Shown: positions 8,954 to 17,297, numbered from the stretch's first letter. The stretch: DNA of 64,000 bases from FEN-1219 sp963744305 (GCA_963744305.1 CAVUTF010000004.1:1-64000), one strand, 5' to 3'. Made by a program: numbers and translations. The notes: generated by a model from the letters alone, not told the origin.

Positions 8954-8978
8954 TCACCACAACCGGTTGCAGCGGACG
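8954..8978 (+). repeat. attC-like left half-site
   Basis: AACCG then GTTGCAGCGGAC (8966-8977). The ten-base L'' box is identical to the one in the complete site at 12269-12395 and nearly identical to that at 11096-11181. The right half (L' and R') is missing; the methyltransferase ATG follows within 12 bases. It is probably a decayed or recombined site at the left edge of the cassette cluster. Confidence 0.45.
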
Positions 8979-8989
8979 GTGTTGAAACG

Positions 8990-9969
8990 ATGGAGACGAT
9001 GGAGACGATGCCGCCGGCCGAACTCGTTTGGCGCTTGACCAACATGCACGTGGTCTCGCGCTGTTTGCATATCGTCGCGGACTTCGGGGTAGCAGACGCT
9101 GTTCAGGACCGTGCAGTGCCGATCGGTGAACTGGCTGCGGCGACCGGCCTGAACGCGGATGCGCTTCACCGAATCCTGCGCTTGCTGGCCGCGAACGGCG
9201 TGTTTGCTCTTGATCCGCGAGGCTATGTTCATACTCCGGCATCGCGACTCCTACGTTCCGACCATCCACAATCGCTTCGAGGCTACGCACGGATGATCGG
9301 GATGCCCGCGATTTGGCGAGGCGTGACGGAATTCGCACACGCGGCGCGTACCGGTGGGCCGGCAACGGGTATGGCCGGTCATATGGCCTATTTTGCGGAT
9401 CATCCCGACGAGGCGAGCTTGTTCAACCAGGCGATGATGGACAAGTCTTCCAGCGTGGTCCCTGCCGTGGTAGATGCGTACAATTTCGCCAGCTTCAGCG
9501 TAATCACCGACATCGGCGGCGGCCGCGGGCACCTCTTACAGGCCGTCCTCGAGCACGTTCCGACGGCCACAGGCGTTCTCTTCGAGTCTGCCACACGTGA
9601 TCGCGAACGCGGCCCCAGTTGCGTCGGACAGGTTGCGACTCGCGGCTGGGGACTTCTTCCGCGATCCACTGCCGGTCGCCGACGCATACCTCCTTATGGA
9701 GGTGATTCACGATTGGGCCGATGATGATGCCGCAAAGATCTTGGAGTCGGTTCGTCGAGGTCGCTCGGCGAGGCGCGAAAATCCTCATCATCGAGACGCT
9801 CGTCTCTGAGTCGCCTGGACCGCACGCGGGGAAGATGCTCGACATTCTCATGCTCGCTTTGACGGGCGGACGCGAGCGAACACGTTCGGAGTACGAGGCA
9901 CTGCTAAAGCCAGCAGGATTTCGCCTGAACAAGATAATTCCTACGGCCAGCATGTACTTCGATTGTTGA
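8990..9969 (+). CDS. SAM-dependent O-methyltransferase, acetylserotonin-OMT type (two frame changes)
   Basis: About 326 codons. The N-terminal dimerisation winged-helix (PPAELVWRLTNMHVVSRCLH, then GLNADALHRILRLLAANGVF) is followed by the SAM-binding glycine loop ITDIGGGRGHLLQAV, then YLLMEVIHDWADDDAAKIL in a second frame and GAKILIIETLVSESPGPHAG in a third. The changes lie near 9590 and 9760. His-Asp in EVIHDWADD matches the catalytic region of Methyltransf_2 enzymes that O-methylate small hydroxylated aromatics. It has no signal peptide, so is cytoplasmic, unlike most of its neighbours. A triple ACGATGGAG repeat at the very start gives METMETM; the true start could be any of these. It lies between an attC-like half-site and a complete attC-like site. 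Confidence 0.82.
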
Positions 9970-9982
9970 AGCCGAGGCCACC

Positions 9983-10067
9983 TAGCAACGCGTTGGAGCG
10001 AACGCGGGACGGATAAAATGCCTAAAGCTAGTCATCGGCATCTCGTCGCTCAACGCGGACGTCATGC
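9983..10067 (+). repeat. attC-like recombination site (site 1)
   Basis: Box order fits an integron attC: TAGCAAC; L'' GTTGGAGCGAACG (9992-10004); a variable centre; L' CGTCGCTCAAC (10044-10054); a 6-base spacer; R' GTCATGC (10061-10067). L'' and L' pair as GTTG.AGCG.ACG with two unpaired bases on the left arm, the extrahelical-base asymmetry known for attC hairpins. It begins 13 bases after the methyltransferase stop. R' is GTCATGC instead of the usual GTTRRRY. Confidence 0.55.
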
Positions 10068-10105
10068 GCCGCCATAGCCCCAACAAAGGACCGGCGGAGG
10101 TGCCC

Positions 10106-11062
10106 ATGGCCGATCTGCGAACGCTCCGAGTCGCTGCATTACTCATAGCGGTGCTTTCGCCGTTCGATGCCTGGGCCCAGGCTGACGCGACTGCGCGCCC
10201 ACTGATCTCCGCTAGCGCGGTGCCGCTTCAGGCAATCGCGCCGATCGCCAAAGACAAACATCGCGGCCACGGCTACTTGCGCAAACCCCCTAGCGGTAGT
10301 CGGTTCCCTGCGGTTCTCATCATTCATGGAGGCAACGTGGAACTCCCGGACGCGTCGTTGGAAGACTACACATTGAATGCGCCGCTCCCATCACGATTCC
10401 TTGCGGCCGGCTACGTGATCGCCGTCACGACATACCGAAGTCGTGATACCGATCCACAATCCACGGCTGCTATTGAAGACTCACTTGCGGCACTCGATTC
10501 TCTGCGCGGCCTTCCGTATGTAGATCCTCAGAGCATCGTCGCGTACGGTTGTAGCAACGGCGGCGACCTGGCATTGGAGGTTGCACGAGCAACTGACGTG
10601 GCGGCCATTGCAGCAGAAGAGCCGGCAACGATGATGTTTACTGGCGTTTTTAACAAGGATAGCCCTAAAGCAGGCGAACGATTCACGCCTCGCGACTCCT
10701 TTCCGATAATGGAGAATCCGTTGAATTTCTACACCGCAGAGTATCAGCGGCTTACGCAAGAAAAAGTACGCTCTATAAACGTTCCGATTCTGATCCTGCA
10801 GGGCGATGGAGTCGGCGCCCGCTACAATAACGACGTTTTCATCCCGGAACTCAAACGCGCAGGCAAAACCGTCACGCTTAAAACGTACCGTGGAGAGCCC
10901 CACTGCTTCATGTTCGGAAGCATTGGAAACATTCCGACCACTACTCCTCGACCGGCGGTTGCGGAGCAGGCGTTTCGCGATGTCGACGCCTTCTTTCGAC
11001 AACATATGAAGACTCAGCCAGCGCCAATGACGACGGATGTTGCGTGGCGCGCTGAGCAGTGA
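10106..11062 (+). CDS. Exported alpha/beta hydrolase (dienelactone hydrolase/prolyl-oligopeptidase-like)
   Basis: 318 aa, intact. ATG 10106 is chosen because GGAGG ends 5 bases before it; an upstream ATG (10064) lies inside the attC R' box. A signal peptide (VAALLIAVLSPFDAWAQ) is present. Oxyanion strand VLIIHGGNVELPD, nucleophile in YGCSNGGDLALEV (G-x-S-x-G), acid Asp in LILQGDGVGARYNND, and His in YRGEPHCFMFG complete a catalytic triad. The substrate is unknown; the HGG motif and length fit esterases or peptidases acting on small molecules. It appears to be a single-gene cassette bounded by attC-like sites 1 and 2. Base composition looks less GC-rich than the murein block. Confidence 0.8.
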   Translation: MADLRTLRVAALLIAVLSPFDAWAQADATARPLISASAVPLQAIAPIAKDKHRGHGYLRKPPSGSRFPAVLIIHGGNVELPDASLEDYTLNAPLPSRFLAAGYVIAVTTYRSRDTDPQSTAAIEDSLAALDSLRGLPYVDPQSIVAYGCSNGGDLALEVARATDVAAIAAEEPATMMFTGVFNKDSPKAGERFTPRDSFPIMENPLNFYTAEYQRLTQEKVRSINVPILILQGDGVGARYNNDVFIPELKRAGKTVTLKTYRGEPHCFMFGSIGNIPTTTPRPAVAEQAFRDVDAFFRQHMKTQPAPMTTDVAWRAEQ

Positions 11063-11095
11063 TGCTGTGTGCACGATTTCGTCGCTTCATCAGCC

Positions 11096-11181
11096 GCATG
11101 ACGACCGGTTGCATCGGACGGTGATGGATAAAGTGCAAGGCACGAGGGTCAGCGCGCCGCCGCTGAACCGGAACATAGTGC
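11096..11181 (+). repeat. attC-like recombination site (site 2)
   Basis: R'' GCATGAC (11096-11102), 5-base spacer, L'' GTTGCATCGG (11108-11117), variable centre, L' CCGCTGAAC (11160-11168), 6-base spacer, degenerate R' ATAGTGC (11175-11181). L''/L' pair with one extrahelical G and one mismatch. R'' is the exact complement of the R' GTCATGC of sites 1 and 4. The centre (GGATAAAGTGCAAGGC..GCGCGCCGCCGCT) is closely related to that of site 4. Confidence 0.55.
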
Positions 11182-11199
11182 GCAAGAGGAGTGACCATC

Positions 11200-12243
11200 A
11201 TGAAAAACGGAATCCTCGTCGCTGTGCTAGGAATGCTGCTTCCGCTTCCCGGCCTTGGACACCACTCGGTCGCCGAGTTCAACAGGAACGTTATCGAGGA
11301 GTATGAAGGCGAGATCGTCAGCGTTTTCTGGCGCAATCCGCATGTGCGCATGAGTATCAGAGTCCGCGATGCAACCGGCCAAGATGTGCTCTGGAATATG
11401 GAGGCGCAGGACGTAAATACTCTCGGGCGCATTGGGGTGTCGGAGGAATTGGTTCAGCCGGGCCTGCGAGTTAAGTTCGCTGGCTGGCCTTCGACGCGCC
11501 AAGAGCACTACCTGGGCCTTACGCATCTCTTAATCGACGGCGAGAGGGAGATAGTGATGCGCATGCGCATGGCGCCGAGGTGGATGACTACGGCCACAGG
11601 AGGCGGAGACCTCAATACCGGCGCGAGTATCTCGTCCGCCGCGACGGGCAAGGGTATCTTTCGCGTCTGGTCGATTCTCTCGGGAAGCCCACCTCCTCCC
11701 CCTCCTCCTTTCACCAGAAACCCACCATTGACGCCAGCGGCTCACGCCGCATACGAAGCTTTTGATCCATTAGCCGATGACCCCGTCCTGCGATGCGCCA
11801 AACCTGGTATGCCAGAGGCGATTACGTTTATCGGTCCACACCCGATCGAATTTATCGACCACGGCGATACCATCACACTCAGAATCGAGTCCGACGATGT
11901 CACGCGCGTCATACACATGAACGAGCAGGCGGTCGACAATCAAAGTGCAACACCTTTGGGTCTCTCTTTAGGCAGCTGGGAGGATGAGCGCACTTTGGTT
12001 GTTCGAACCACGCGCGTTAGCTGGCCCTACATCAAGGTCAACGGTCTCGTTGCTGTTCCGCAAAGCACGCGATCCGAGTTCGTCGAGTATTTCAGAATGT
12101 CTGAGGATGAAACGCGCTTGACGTTCGGTTTCACGATCTCTGACCCAGAAACGTTCACAGAGCCAGTCAGTGCACAGGACTACACAGTTTGGCAGTGGCT
12201 TCCCGGCGCGGTCATTGAACCTTACGAATGCACCTTGGAGTGA
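11200..12243 (+). CDS. DUF6152 plus partner-domain exported protein
   Basis: 347 aa, intact, from ATG 11200, 9 bases after AGAGGA (the in-frame GTG at 11191 abuts that site and is rejected). The signal peptide MKNGILVAVLGMLLPLPGLG places HHSVAEFN at the mature end. The first domain has EYEGEIVSVFWRNPHVRMSI. A Pro-rich loop (eight residues of Pro around codons 164-171) joins it to the second domain, with DPVLRCAKPGMP, IEFIDHGDTITLRIE, RVIHMNEQ, SLGSWEDERTLVVRTT and TISDPETFTEPV, ending YECTLE. It is most similar to the gene at 15073 (shared CxPxGMP.., SWPY blocks). Appears to form a cassette with attC-like sites 2 and 3. Function unknown. Confidence 0.82.
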   Translation: MKNGILVAVLGMLLPLPGLGHHSVAEFNRNVIEEYEGEIVSVFWRNPHVRMSIRVRDATGQDVLWNMEAQDVNTLGRIGVSEELVQPGLRVKFAGWPSTRQEHYLGLTHLLIDGEREIVMRMRMAPRWMTTATGGGDLNTGASISSAATGKGIFRVWSILSGSPPPPPPPFTRNPPLTPAAHAAYEAFDPLADDPVLRCAKPGMPEAITFIGPHPIEFIDHGDTITLRIESDDVTRVIHMNEQAVDNQSATPLGLSLGSWEDERTLVVRTTRVSWPYIKVNGLVAVPQSTRSEFVEYFRMSEDETRLTFGFTISDPETFTEPVSAQDYTVWQWLPGAVIEPYECTLE

Positions 12244-12268
12244 GAAATACATCGACTGTTCGCCACGC

Positions 12269-12395
12269 GCACAACAAGCAGTTGCAGCGGACCGTGATAC
12301 GGCATCGCGTGCGCGGCGCAAACGCGTCAGTTTCATTACGCACTTGCGCCGCGCTGGACACGTCGTCGCGCGGCCGCTGAACTGCGGCGTTGTGC
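12269..12395 (+). repeat. attC-like recombination site (site 3, best preserved)
   Basis: R'' GCACAAC (12269-12275) and R' GTTGTGC (12389-12395) are exact reverse complements. R'' is followed by a 5-base spacer AAGCA and L'' GTTGCAGCGG (12281-12290). R' is preceded by a 6-base spacer TGCGGC and L' CCGCTGAAC (12374-12382). L'' and L' pair fully with a single extrahelical G. The terminal structure contains a perfect 11-bp stem, GCGCGGCGCAA (12311-12321) with TTGCGCCGCGC (12344-12354). Box spacing, asymmetry and hairpin all agree with known attC architecture. Confidence 0.75.
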
Positions 12396-12413
12396 GCCAA
12401 TTGTGGAGCCACC

Positions 12414-13784
12414 ATGATCTCTGTCCAAGCTAACCGCAGGAATTCGCTCGTGGCCATCATGCTGGCCTGCGCCTTGGGCGTGCCGACTGCGCCGACCGCA
12501 CTAGCGCAGACGGCCGCCGAATCTCGTCTCACGGCGCAGTCGGATCAATTCCGTCGCGAAATAGTCCAGGTAACGCAAGGAGTTCATGTTGCTGTTGGCT
12601 ACGGAATGGCGAACAGCGTGCTCATCGAGGGCGACAGCGGCGTCATCATAGTCGATACTATGGAAAGCGATGCCGCCGCGCAAGAGGTCAAAGCTGCGTT
12701 TGATCGTGTAACGACGAAACCGATGGTCGCGATCATCTACACTCACAACCATCGCGACCACACTCTTGGCTCGGACGTCTTCGCCGGCAGCGGCCGGCCG
12801 GCCGTGTACGCGAACGCTCGCTTCACGAGCGAGGAACTCGCGAATAGCCCTGTGCGCGCCGCGATCGGAATTCGTAGTCGGCGCCAGTTCGGAGCAGACT
12901 TACCGGCGCAGGACCGCCCGAACCTTGGCATAGGTCCGCAGCTTCGGATCGACTCCGCTGCGGACAGTTTCTTGCAACCGACGATCACGTTTGACGAGGA
13001 GCTCTCAACCGTGATCGCTGGGCGTGAAAGTGCGCCTCCTACACGCTCCCGGCGAGACTGGTGATCAGATCTACGTACTGTTGCCGGACAAGCGCGATCC
13101 TCTTGCCCGGCGACAACTACTATCACGCATTTCCAAACTTGTACGCCATCCGCGGGACGCCGTACCGCGATGTCAGAGAATGGGCGGATAGTCTTACCAA
13201 GATGATCGGCGAAAACGCGGAATATCTCGTTCCGAGCCACACGCGTCCGGTGAGTGGCGAGCGGGAAGTGCGCGAGCGGCTGACAGCATATCGGGACGCA
13301 GTGTTATTCGTTTATGAGGCGACTGTAGATGGGATAAATGCCGGGAAAACGCCGAACCAAATCGCACATGAGGTTCGACTTCCAGCAAGTCCTTGGCCGC
13401 GGCTCCGCTATCTGCAAGAGTTTTATGGGACCGTGCCCTGGGCTGTGCGGGCTATCTATGCAGGTGAACTCGGGTGGTTCTCGGGTAATGCTACCGAGCT
13501 CATTTCCGCTGAGCGATCAAGAGCGCGCGCGCCGCATGGTTAATCTGACCGGCGGCATGGCTCAACTGCTCGCCGGCGTCGAACGCGCGCTCGATTCGGC
13601 TGACTACCAATGGGCTGCCGAGGTGGCCGACCATGTTTTGGCGATTGAGCCGTCGCATCAGGACGGCGAGGATGATGAAGGCGCGCGCTTTAGAAGCACT
13701 CGGGCCGACAGCAGATCAGTGCAAACGCACCGGAACTATTTTCTCAGCAGCGCGTTGGAGCTCCGGCGTCCGCAATCGCAGTGA
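12414..13784 (+). CDS. Alkyl/aryl-sulfatase-like metallo-beta-lactamase-fold protein (several frame changes)
   Basis: About 457 codons, exported (LVAIMLACALGVPTAPTALAQ). Zinc ligands lie in IIYTHNHRDHTLGSDVFAG (HxHxDH). Then come LLHAPGETGDQIYVLLPDK, LLPGDNYYHAFPNLYAIRG, YLVPSHTRPVSG, and the dimerisation-domain segments LGWFSGNATEL, MAQLLAGVERALDSADYQWA and NYFLSSALELR. This order is that of the SdsA1/BDS1 alkylsulfatase family, which cleaves sulfate esters such as SDS. A C-terminal SCP2-like domain is not seen. Frame changes occur near 13020, 13098, 13500, 13675 and 13725, more than in any other accessory gene here, so real decay cannot be excluded. ATG 12414 is preferred over a TTG inside attC-like site 3. 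Confidence 0.78.
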
Positions 13785-13861
13785 CGCCAGTCGTCTAGTG
13801 GGCGTCGGTAATCACGAACGGCACGTTTGAACGTCCAGCGCACACTGCACACACTGCGTGC

Positions 13862-13947
13862 ACATATCGACCGGCTGTGAGAGGACAGTAGAAGGATAAC
13901 AGTGCCAAGGCGCGAGGTCGGCGCGCCGCCGCTTTACGGCGTCATGC
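13862..13947 (+). repeat. attC-like recombination site (site 4, degenerate left arm)
   Basis: The right half is clear: L' CCGCTTTAC (13929-13937), short spacer GGC, R' GTCATGC (13941-13947), identical to the R' of site 1. The left half (spacer GACCG, then GCTGTGAGAGGAC) is recognisable only by alignment to site 2. The centre GGATAACAGTGCCAAGGC..GCGCGCCGCCGCTT matches site 2 almost throughout. Located between the sulfatase-like gene and the next DUF6152 gene. Confidence 0.5.
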
Positions 13948-14040
13948 CGATCTGCCAAAATTGGGAGTGAAGCGGGACGCTTTTGTTAGAGGAATTTCGC
14001 CACTGTGCTTCCGCCAACGACCCAAAGCGGGGAGACAGCC

Positions 14041-15048
14041 ATGACAAAGCTGCGAAGCTTGAGTGCTTTCTTCGTTTTCGTCGCCGCGTTTTCCCCGTTG
14101 AGCGTCACGCACGCCCACCACGGCGCGGCTAACTACGACCGGATCCGCGAGGTTGTCGTCGAGGGCGTCGTCGCGAAGGTCGGTTGGAGGAACCCGCACA
14201 TCTCTCTCATCATCGAGATGGCCGGCGAGCAGGGCGAGCCGGTCCTCCAGGAGGTCGAGGGCGGCTCGATCTCGGTCCTCTCCCCGCTCGGCCTCACCCG
14301 GGATTCGCTCACGCTCGGCGAGCGGGTCACCGTGCGCGCGCTGCCGCACCGCCGCGGACCCGGCCTCTCCGTGCTGGGGCTCGACGCGACCAAGGCCGAC
14401 GGCTCGGTCGTGCCGCTGAACGTCTCCGCCGCCCGCGCGCGCCCACCGAGCGATGCGGTCGCCTCGAGCATCGCGGGCCGGTGGGTCCGCCCGCAGCAGG
14501 CGTTCCTCGAGCTCGACGCCGACGCGCCGACTTGGCCGATGACCGAGAAGGGAAGGGCGGTGTTCACAGGAAACAGCTCGCAGGCCGACTGCGTGGCCGT
14601 CGGCGCCCCGCAGCTCATGCTCTATCCCCACTTGATCGACATCGCCCTCGACGAGAAGACAGCCGTCTTCACCCTCGACTGGATGGGCGTGCAGCGCGTC
14701 GTGCATCTCGACATGACCGAGCATCCCGCCAACCTCGAGCCGTCCGCGCAGGGTCATTCGATCGGCCGCTGGGAGGACGGCGCGTTGGTGATCGACACGG
14801 TCGGCTTCGCTGAGCACCGCGAAGGCCTCGGCTTCGGCCTGCCCTCCGGCCTTGGCAAGCATCTCGTCGAGCGCCTCGCGCTCGACGCGGACGGCCGCCA
14901 TCTCGACTACGAGATCATGGCGGAGGATCCCGAATATCTGACCGGGCCCATCCACGCTACGGCGAAGTGGGAATACGGCCCCGACCTCGAACCGTCGGGC
15001 GCAGAATGCGATCTCGAGTCGGCGCGGCGCTTCTTGGAGGAGCAATGA
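14041..15048 (+). CDS. DUF6152 plus partner-domain exported protein
   Basis: 335 aa, intact, from ATG 14041 after GGGAGA. The signal peptide ends SVTHAHHGAANYD, again with HH at the likely mature N-terminus. Domain one has VVEGVVAKVGWRNPHISLIIE. Domain two has FTLDWMGVQRVVHLDMTEHP, GHSIGRWEDGALVIDTVGF, VERLALDADGRHLDYEI and AECDLESARRFLEEQ. It is markedly more GC-rich than its neighbours at 11200 and 15073 and closest to the gene at 6170, so the adjacent copies seem to have different histories rather than arising by tandem duplication. The next copy starts 24 bases downstream, probably co-transcribed. Confidence 0.82.
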   Translation: MTKLRSLSAFFVFVAAFSPLSVTHAHHGAANYDRIREVVVEGVVAKVGWRNPHISLIIEMAGEQGEPVLQEVEGGSISVLSPLGLTRDSLTLGERVTVRALPHRRGPGLSVLGLDATKADGSVVPLNVSAARARPPSDAVASSIAGRWVRPQQAFLELDADAPTWPMTEKGRAVFTGNSSQADCVAVGAPQLMLYPHLIDIALDEKTAVFTLDWMGVQRVVHLDMTEHPANLEPSAQGHSIGRWEDGALVIDTVGFAEHREGLGFGLPSGLGKHLVERLALDADGRHLDYEIMAEDPEYLTGPIHATAKWEYGPDLEPSGAECDLESARRFLEEQ

Positions 15049-15072
15049 GACTTTTTTTTTCGGAGGATTACC

Positions 15073-16115
15073 GTGCAAAGTCGAACGACATCGTTCCTCG
15101 TAATCCTAGCCAGCTTGGTTACCTTCGCGCCAGACGCTCGCGGACACCATTCAGGCACGCTATATGACTACTCTCGCGTAGCTGAGGTTGAAGGCCAAGT
15201 CGAAAGTGTGAGGTGGATTAACCCCCACGCAATAGTTGAGATCAGGGGAATGAACGAAGATGGCGTTGAAGAGCTTTGGAAGATCGAGGGGGACTCGATC
15301 AATGCACTACAGCGTAAAGGCTTCGACGTAGACTCCGTGAGAACTGGCGAGCGGGTTAAGGTCCTCGGCGCGATGTCGCGTCACGGCCGCCCGGAAATGC
15401 GCGCTGCTGTTTTGTATCTCGCGGATGGGCGCGAAGTGGTGCTCAATGATCGCATCGCGGTTGACCTCGGAATAATGGAGCGAGCACTGAGTACTGGCCG
15501 AGCGTATCAGCAACGCGGGGAGCGCGCTTACAACTGCGGACCGACAGAAAACGGATATTTCGAGTTTGGTCGCGAGATGCCGGCGAAAGCTACCCCCGGG
15601 CTTCGGAGCCTTTTCGTTTCACACCTGAAGCACTTGCCGCGCGGGAAGCTTGGAACCCTCTGACTGACGACCCTGGTCTGCGATGCACACCTCAAGGAAT
15701 GCCAGGTGTAATGGCCAACCCTTATCCGATAGAGTTCGTAGACGAAGGCGAAAAAATCGTACTGCGAATTGAGGAATGGGATGCCGTGAGGAGCATTCAC
15801 ATGACTCAAGATGCAGATATCGACGATGTTCCAGCGATTCCGTTAGGTCATTCTGTCGGTCATTGGGAAGACGATACGCTGATAGTCCGTACCACTAATA
15901 TCAGCTGGCCCTATTACGACGATGTCGGCACGCCGCAGAGTGCAGCAATGAGAGTCGAGGAGCGTTTCACTCTTGCCGAGAACGGCAATCGCTTGGAGTA
16001 CGTCCAAACCGCAGTCGATTCATCGACTTTTACGAAGCCTGCCGTTCGGAAAGGCTACTTTTGGTTGGAGGCCGGAGCGGAGATCAAGCCCTACAATTGC
16101 CAAGTTTCTGACTAG
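15073..16115 (+). CDS. DUF6152 plus partner-domain exported protein (one frame change)
   Basis: About 347 codons. GTG start 6 bases after GGAGG, directly behind a run of ten T. The signal peptide ends FAPDARGHHSGTLYD. Domain one has AEVEGQVESVRWINPHAIVEI. One frame change near 15610 separates this from FRFTPEALAAREAWNPLTDD, LRCTPQGMPG, IEFVDEGEKIVLRIE, GHSVGHWEDDTLIVRTTNISW and a terminal IKPYNCQVSD. It is similar to the 11200 copy and less GC-rich than the 14041 copy. It ends 16 bases before the convergent dacA stop. No attC-like site is visible after it, so the right edge of the cassette cluster is open. Confidence 0.78.
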
Positions 16116-16131
16116 CTACGCAGGACGGCGA

Positions 16132-17267
16132 TCACTCGAGCCAACCGTCGAGCTCGTCGCGAAGCTTCGCCCAGACTCCGCCTTTCACGACCGGCAGGAG
16201 GGCTACGAGCGGCACGTTCGACAACGGCTGCCCGTCCAAGCGCACGTTGACCTCGCCGACCGCCGCGCCGGCCTGCAAGGGCGCCACGAGCTCGGCGGGC
16301 ACGCTCATGCTCGCCGTCAGGGACTGGTACAGGCCGCGCGGAATCGTCACGAACAGGTCGTGAGCTAGGCCCAGCGGTGCATCCGCAGGCTCTCCGCCCC
16401 AGACGCGCGCGACGCTGATCTCCTGGCCGGCCGAGTACAGCTTGTGGGTCTCGTAGTGCTCGAAACCGTAGTCGAGCAGCTTCTGTGCCGCCGCGGTGCG
16501 AGCATTGGACGTCGTGGCGCCCAAGACGACGGCGATCAAGCGCATCCCGTCGCGCAGCGCCGACGTCACGATGCAATAGCCGGCGGCTTCCGTGTGCCCC
16601 GTCTTCAGGCCGTCGACGCTCGGATCGCGCCACAGCAGCCGATTGCGGTTGTATTGCAGGATATTGTTGTAGCTGAATTCACGCTCGGCATACATTTGGT
16701 AGTGGTCGGGAAATTCCGCGATCACGGCCTTCGCGAGAATCGCCATGTCGCGCGCGCTGCTGTAGTGGTTGCGCGCCGGCAAGCCCGTGGGATTTCGGTA
16801 AGCCGTATTGCTGCATGCCGAGCGCCGCGGCGTACGCGTTCATCGAATCGACGAACGCGTCGACGGAGCCGGAGATGAACTCCGCGAGCGCGACGCTCGC
16901 GTCGTTGCCCGACTGAATCAGCATCCCGCGGATCAGATCTTCGACGCGGACCTGCGAATTCACGTCAATGAACATCCGCGTGCCGCCGGTGCGCCAAGCC
17001 TTCACGCTGACGGGTGCCTCATCGTCGAGGCTGATCCGGCCGTCCTCGAGCGCCTTGAATACGGCGTACGCCGTCATGAGCTTCGTGAGGCTCGCGGGCT
17101 CGACGCGCTGATCCGCCGCCGACTGCGCAAGCACTCGATCGCTCGAGAAGTCGACGAGATAGTAGCTCTTGGACGCGAGCTTGCGGCGGCTCAGGAACGC
17201 TGCGTTCCTGCGCTTGCACCGCCCCTACGAACAGCGCTGTGAGCAACAGCCCAGACCGCAGCATCAC
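16132..17267 (-). CDS. dacA: D-alanyl-D-alanine carboxypeptidase, PBP5/6 type (frame changes)
   Basis: About 378 codons. The exported low-molecular-weight PBP trims the terminal D-Ala from peptidoglycan stem peptides. Motifs: SLTK (acylated Ser) in VEPASLTKLMTAYAVF, SGN in GMLIQSGNDASVAL, and KTG in VDGLKTGHTEAAGY. The PBP5 C-terminal beta-domain follows (VNVRLDGQPLSNVPLVA), and the end KLRDELDGWLE is an amphipathic membrane anchor. Frame changes lie near 17200 (after the signal peptide) and 16795 (within the NPTGLPARNHY region). Start GTG 17267 follows GGGGAGG; ATG 17264 is an alternative. It is the last gene of the minus-strand murein block. Confidence 0.88.
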
Positions 17268-17297
17268 AACCGGCCTCCCCCGAACGAGCGAAAAACC

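Noticed and set aside
10064..10105. ATG 10064 as start of the alpha/beta hydrolase
   Set aside because: It lies inside the R' box of attC-like site 1 and has no ribosome site; ATG 10106 has GGAGG at 5 bases and starts the signal peptide.
12390..12413. TTG start of the sulfatase-like gene
   Set aside because: It falls within the R' box of attC-like site 3; ATG 12414 fits the signal peptide better.
8954..13947. Recurring CGGTTGCAGCGGAC motif as CRISPR repeats
   Set aside because: Spacing is about a kilobase with genes between, and each copy has a pairing partner box; no regular repeat-spacer array exists.
1..16200. Integron integrase or other tyrosine recombinase
   Set aside because: Scanned the accessory region for R..H..R..Y-type proteins on both strands; none seen, so no integrase is claimed.
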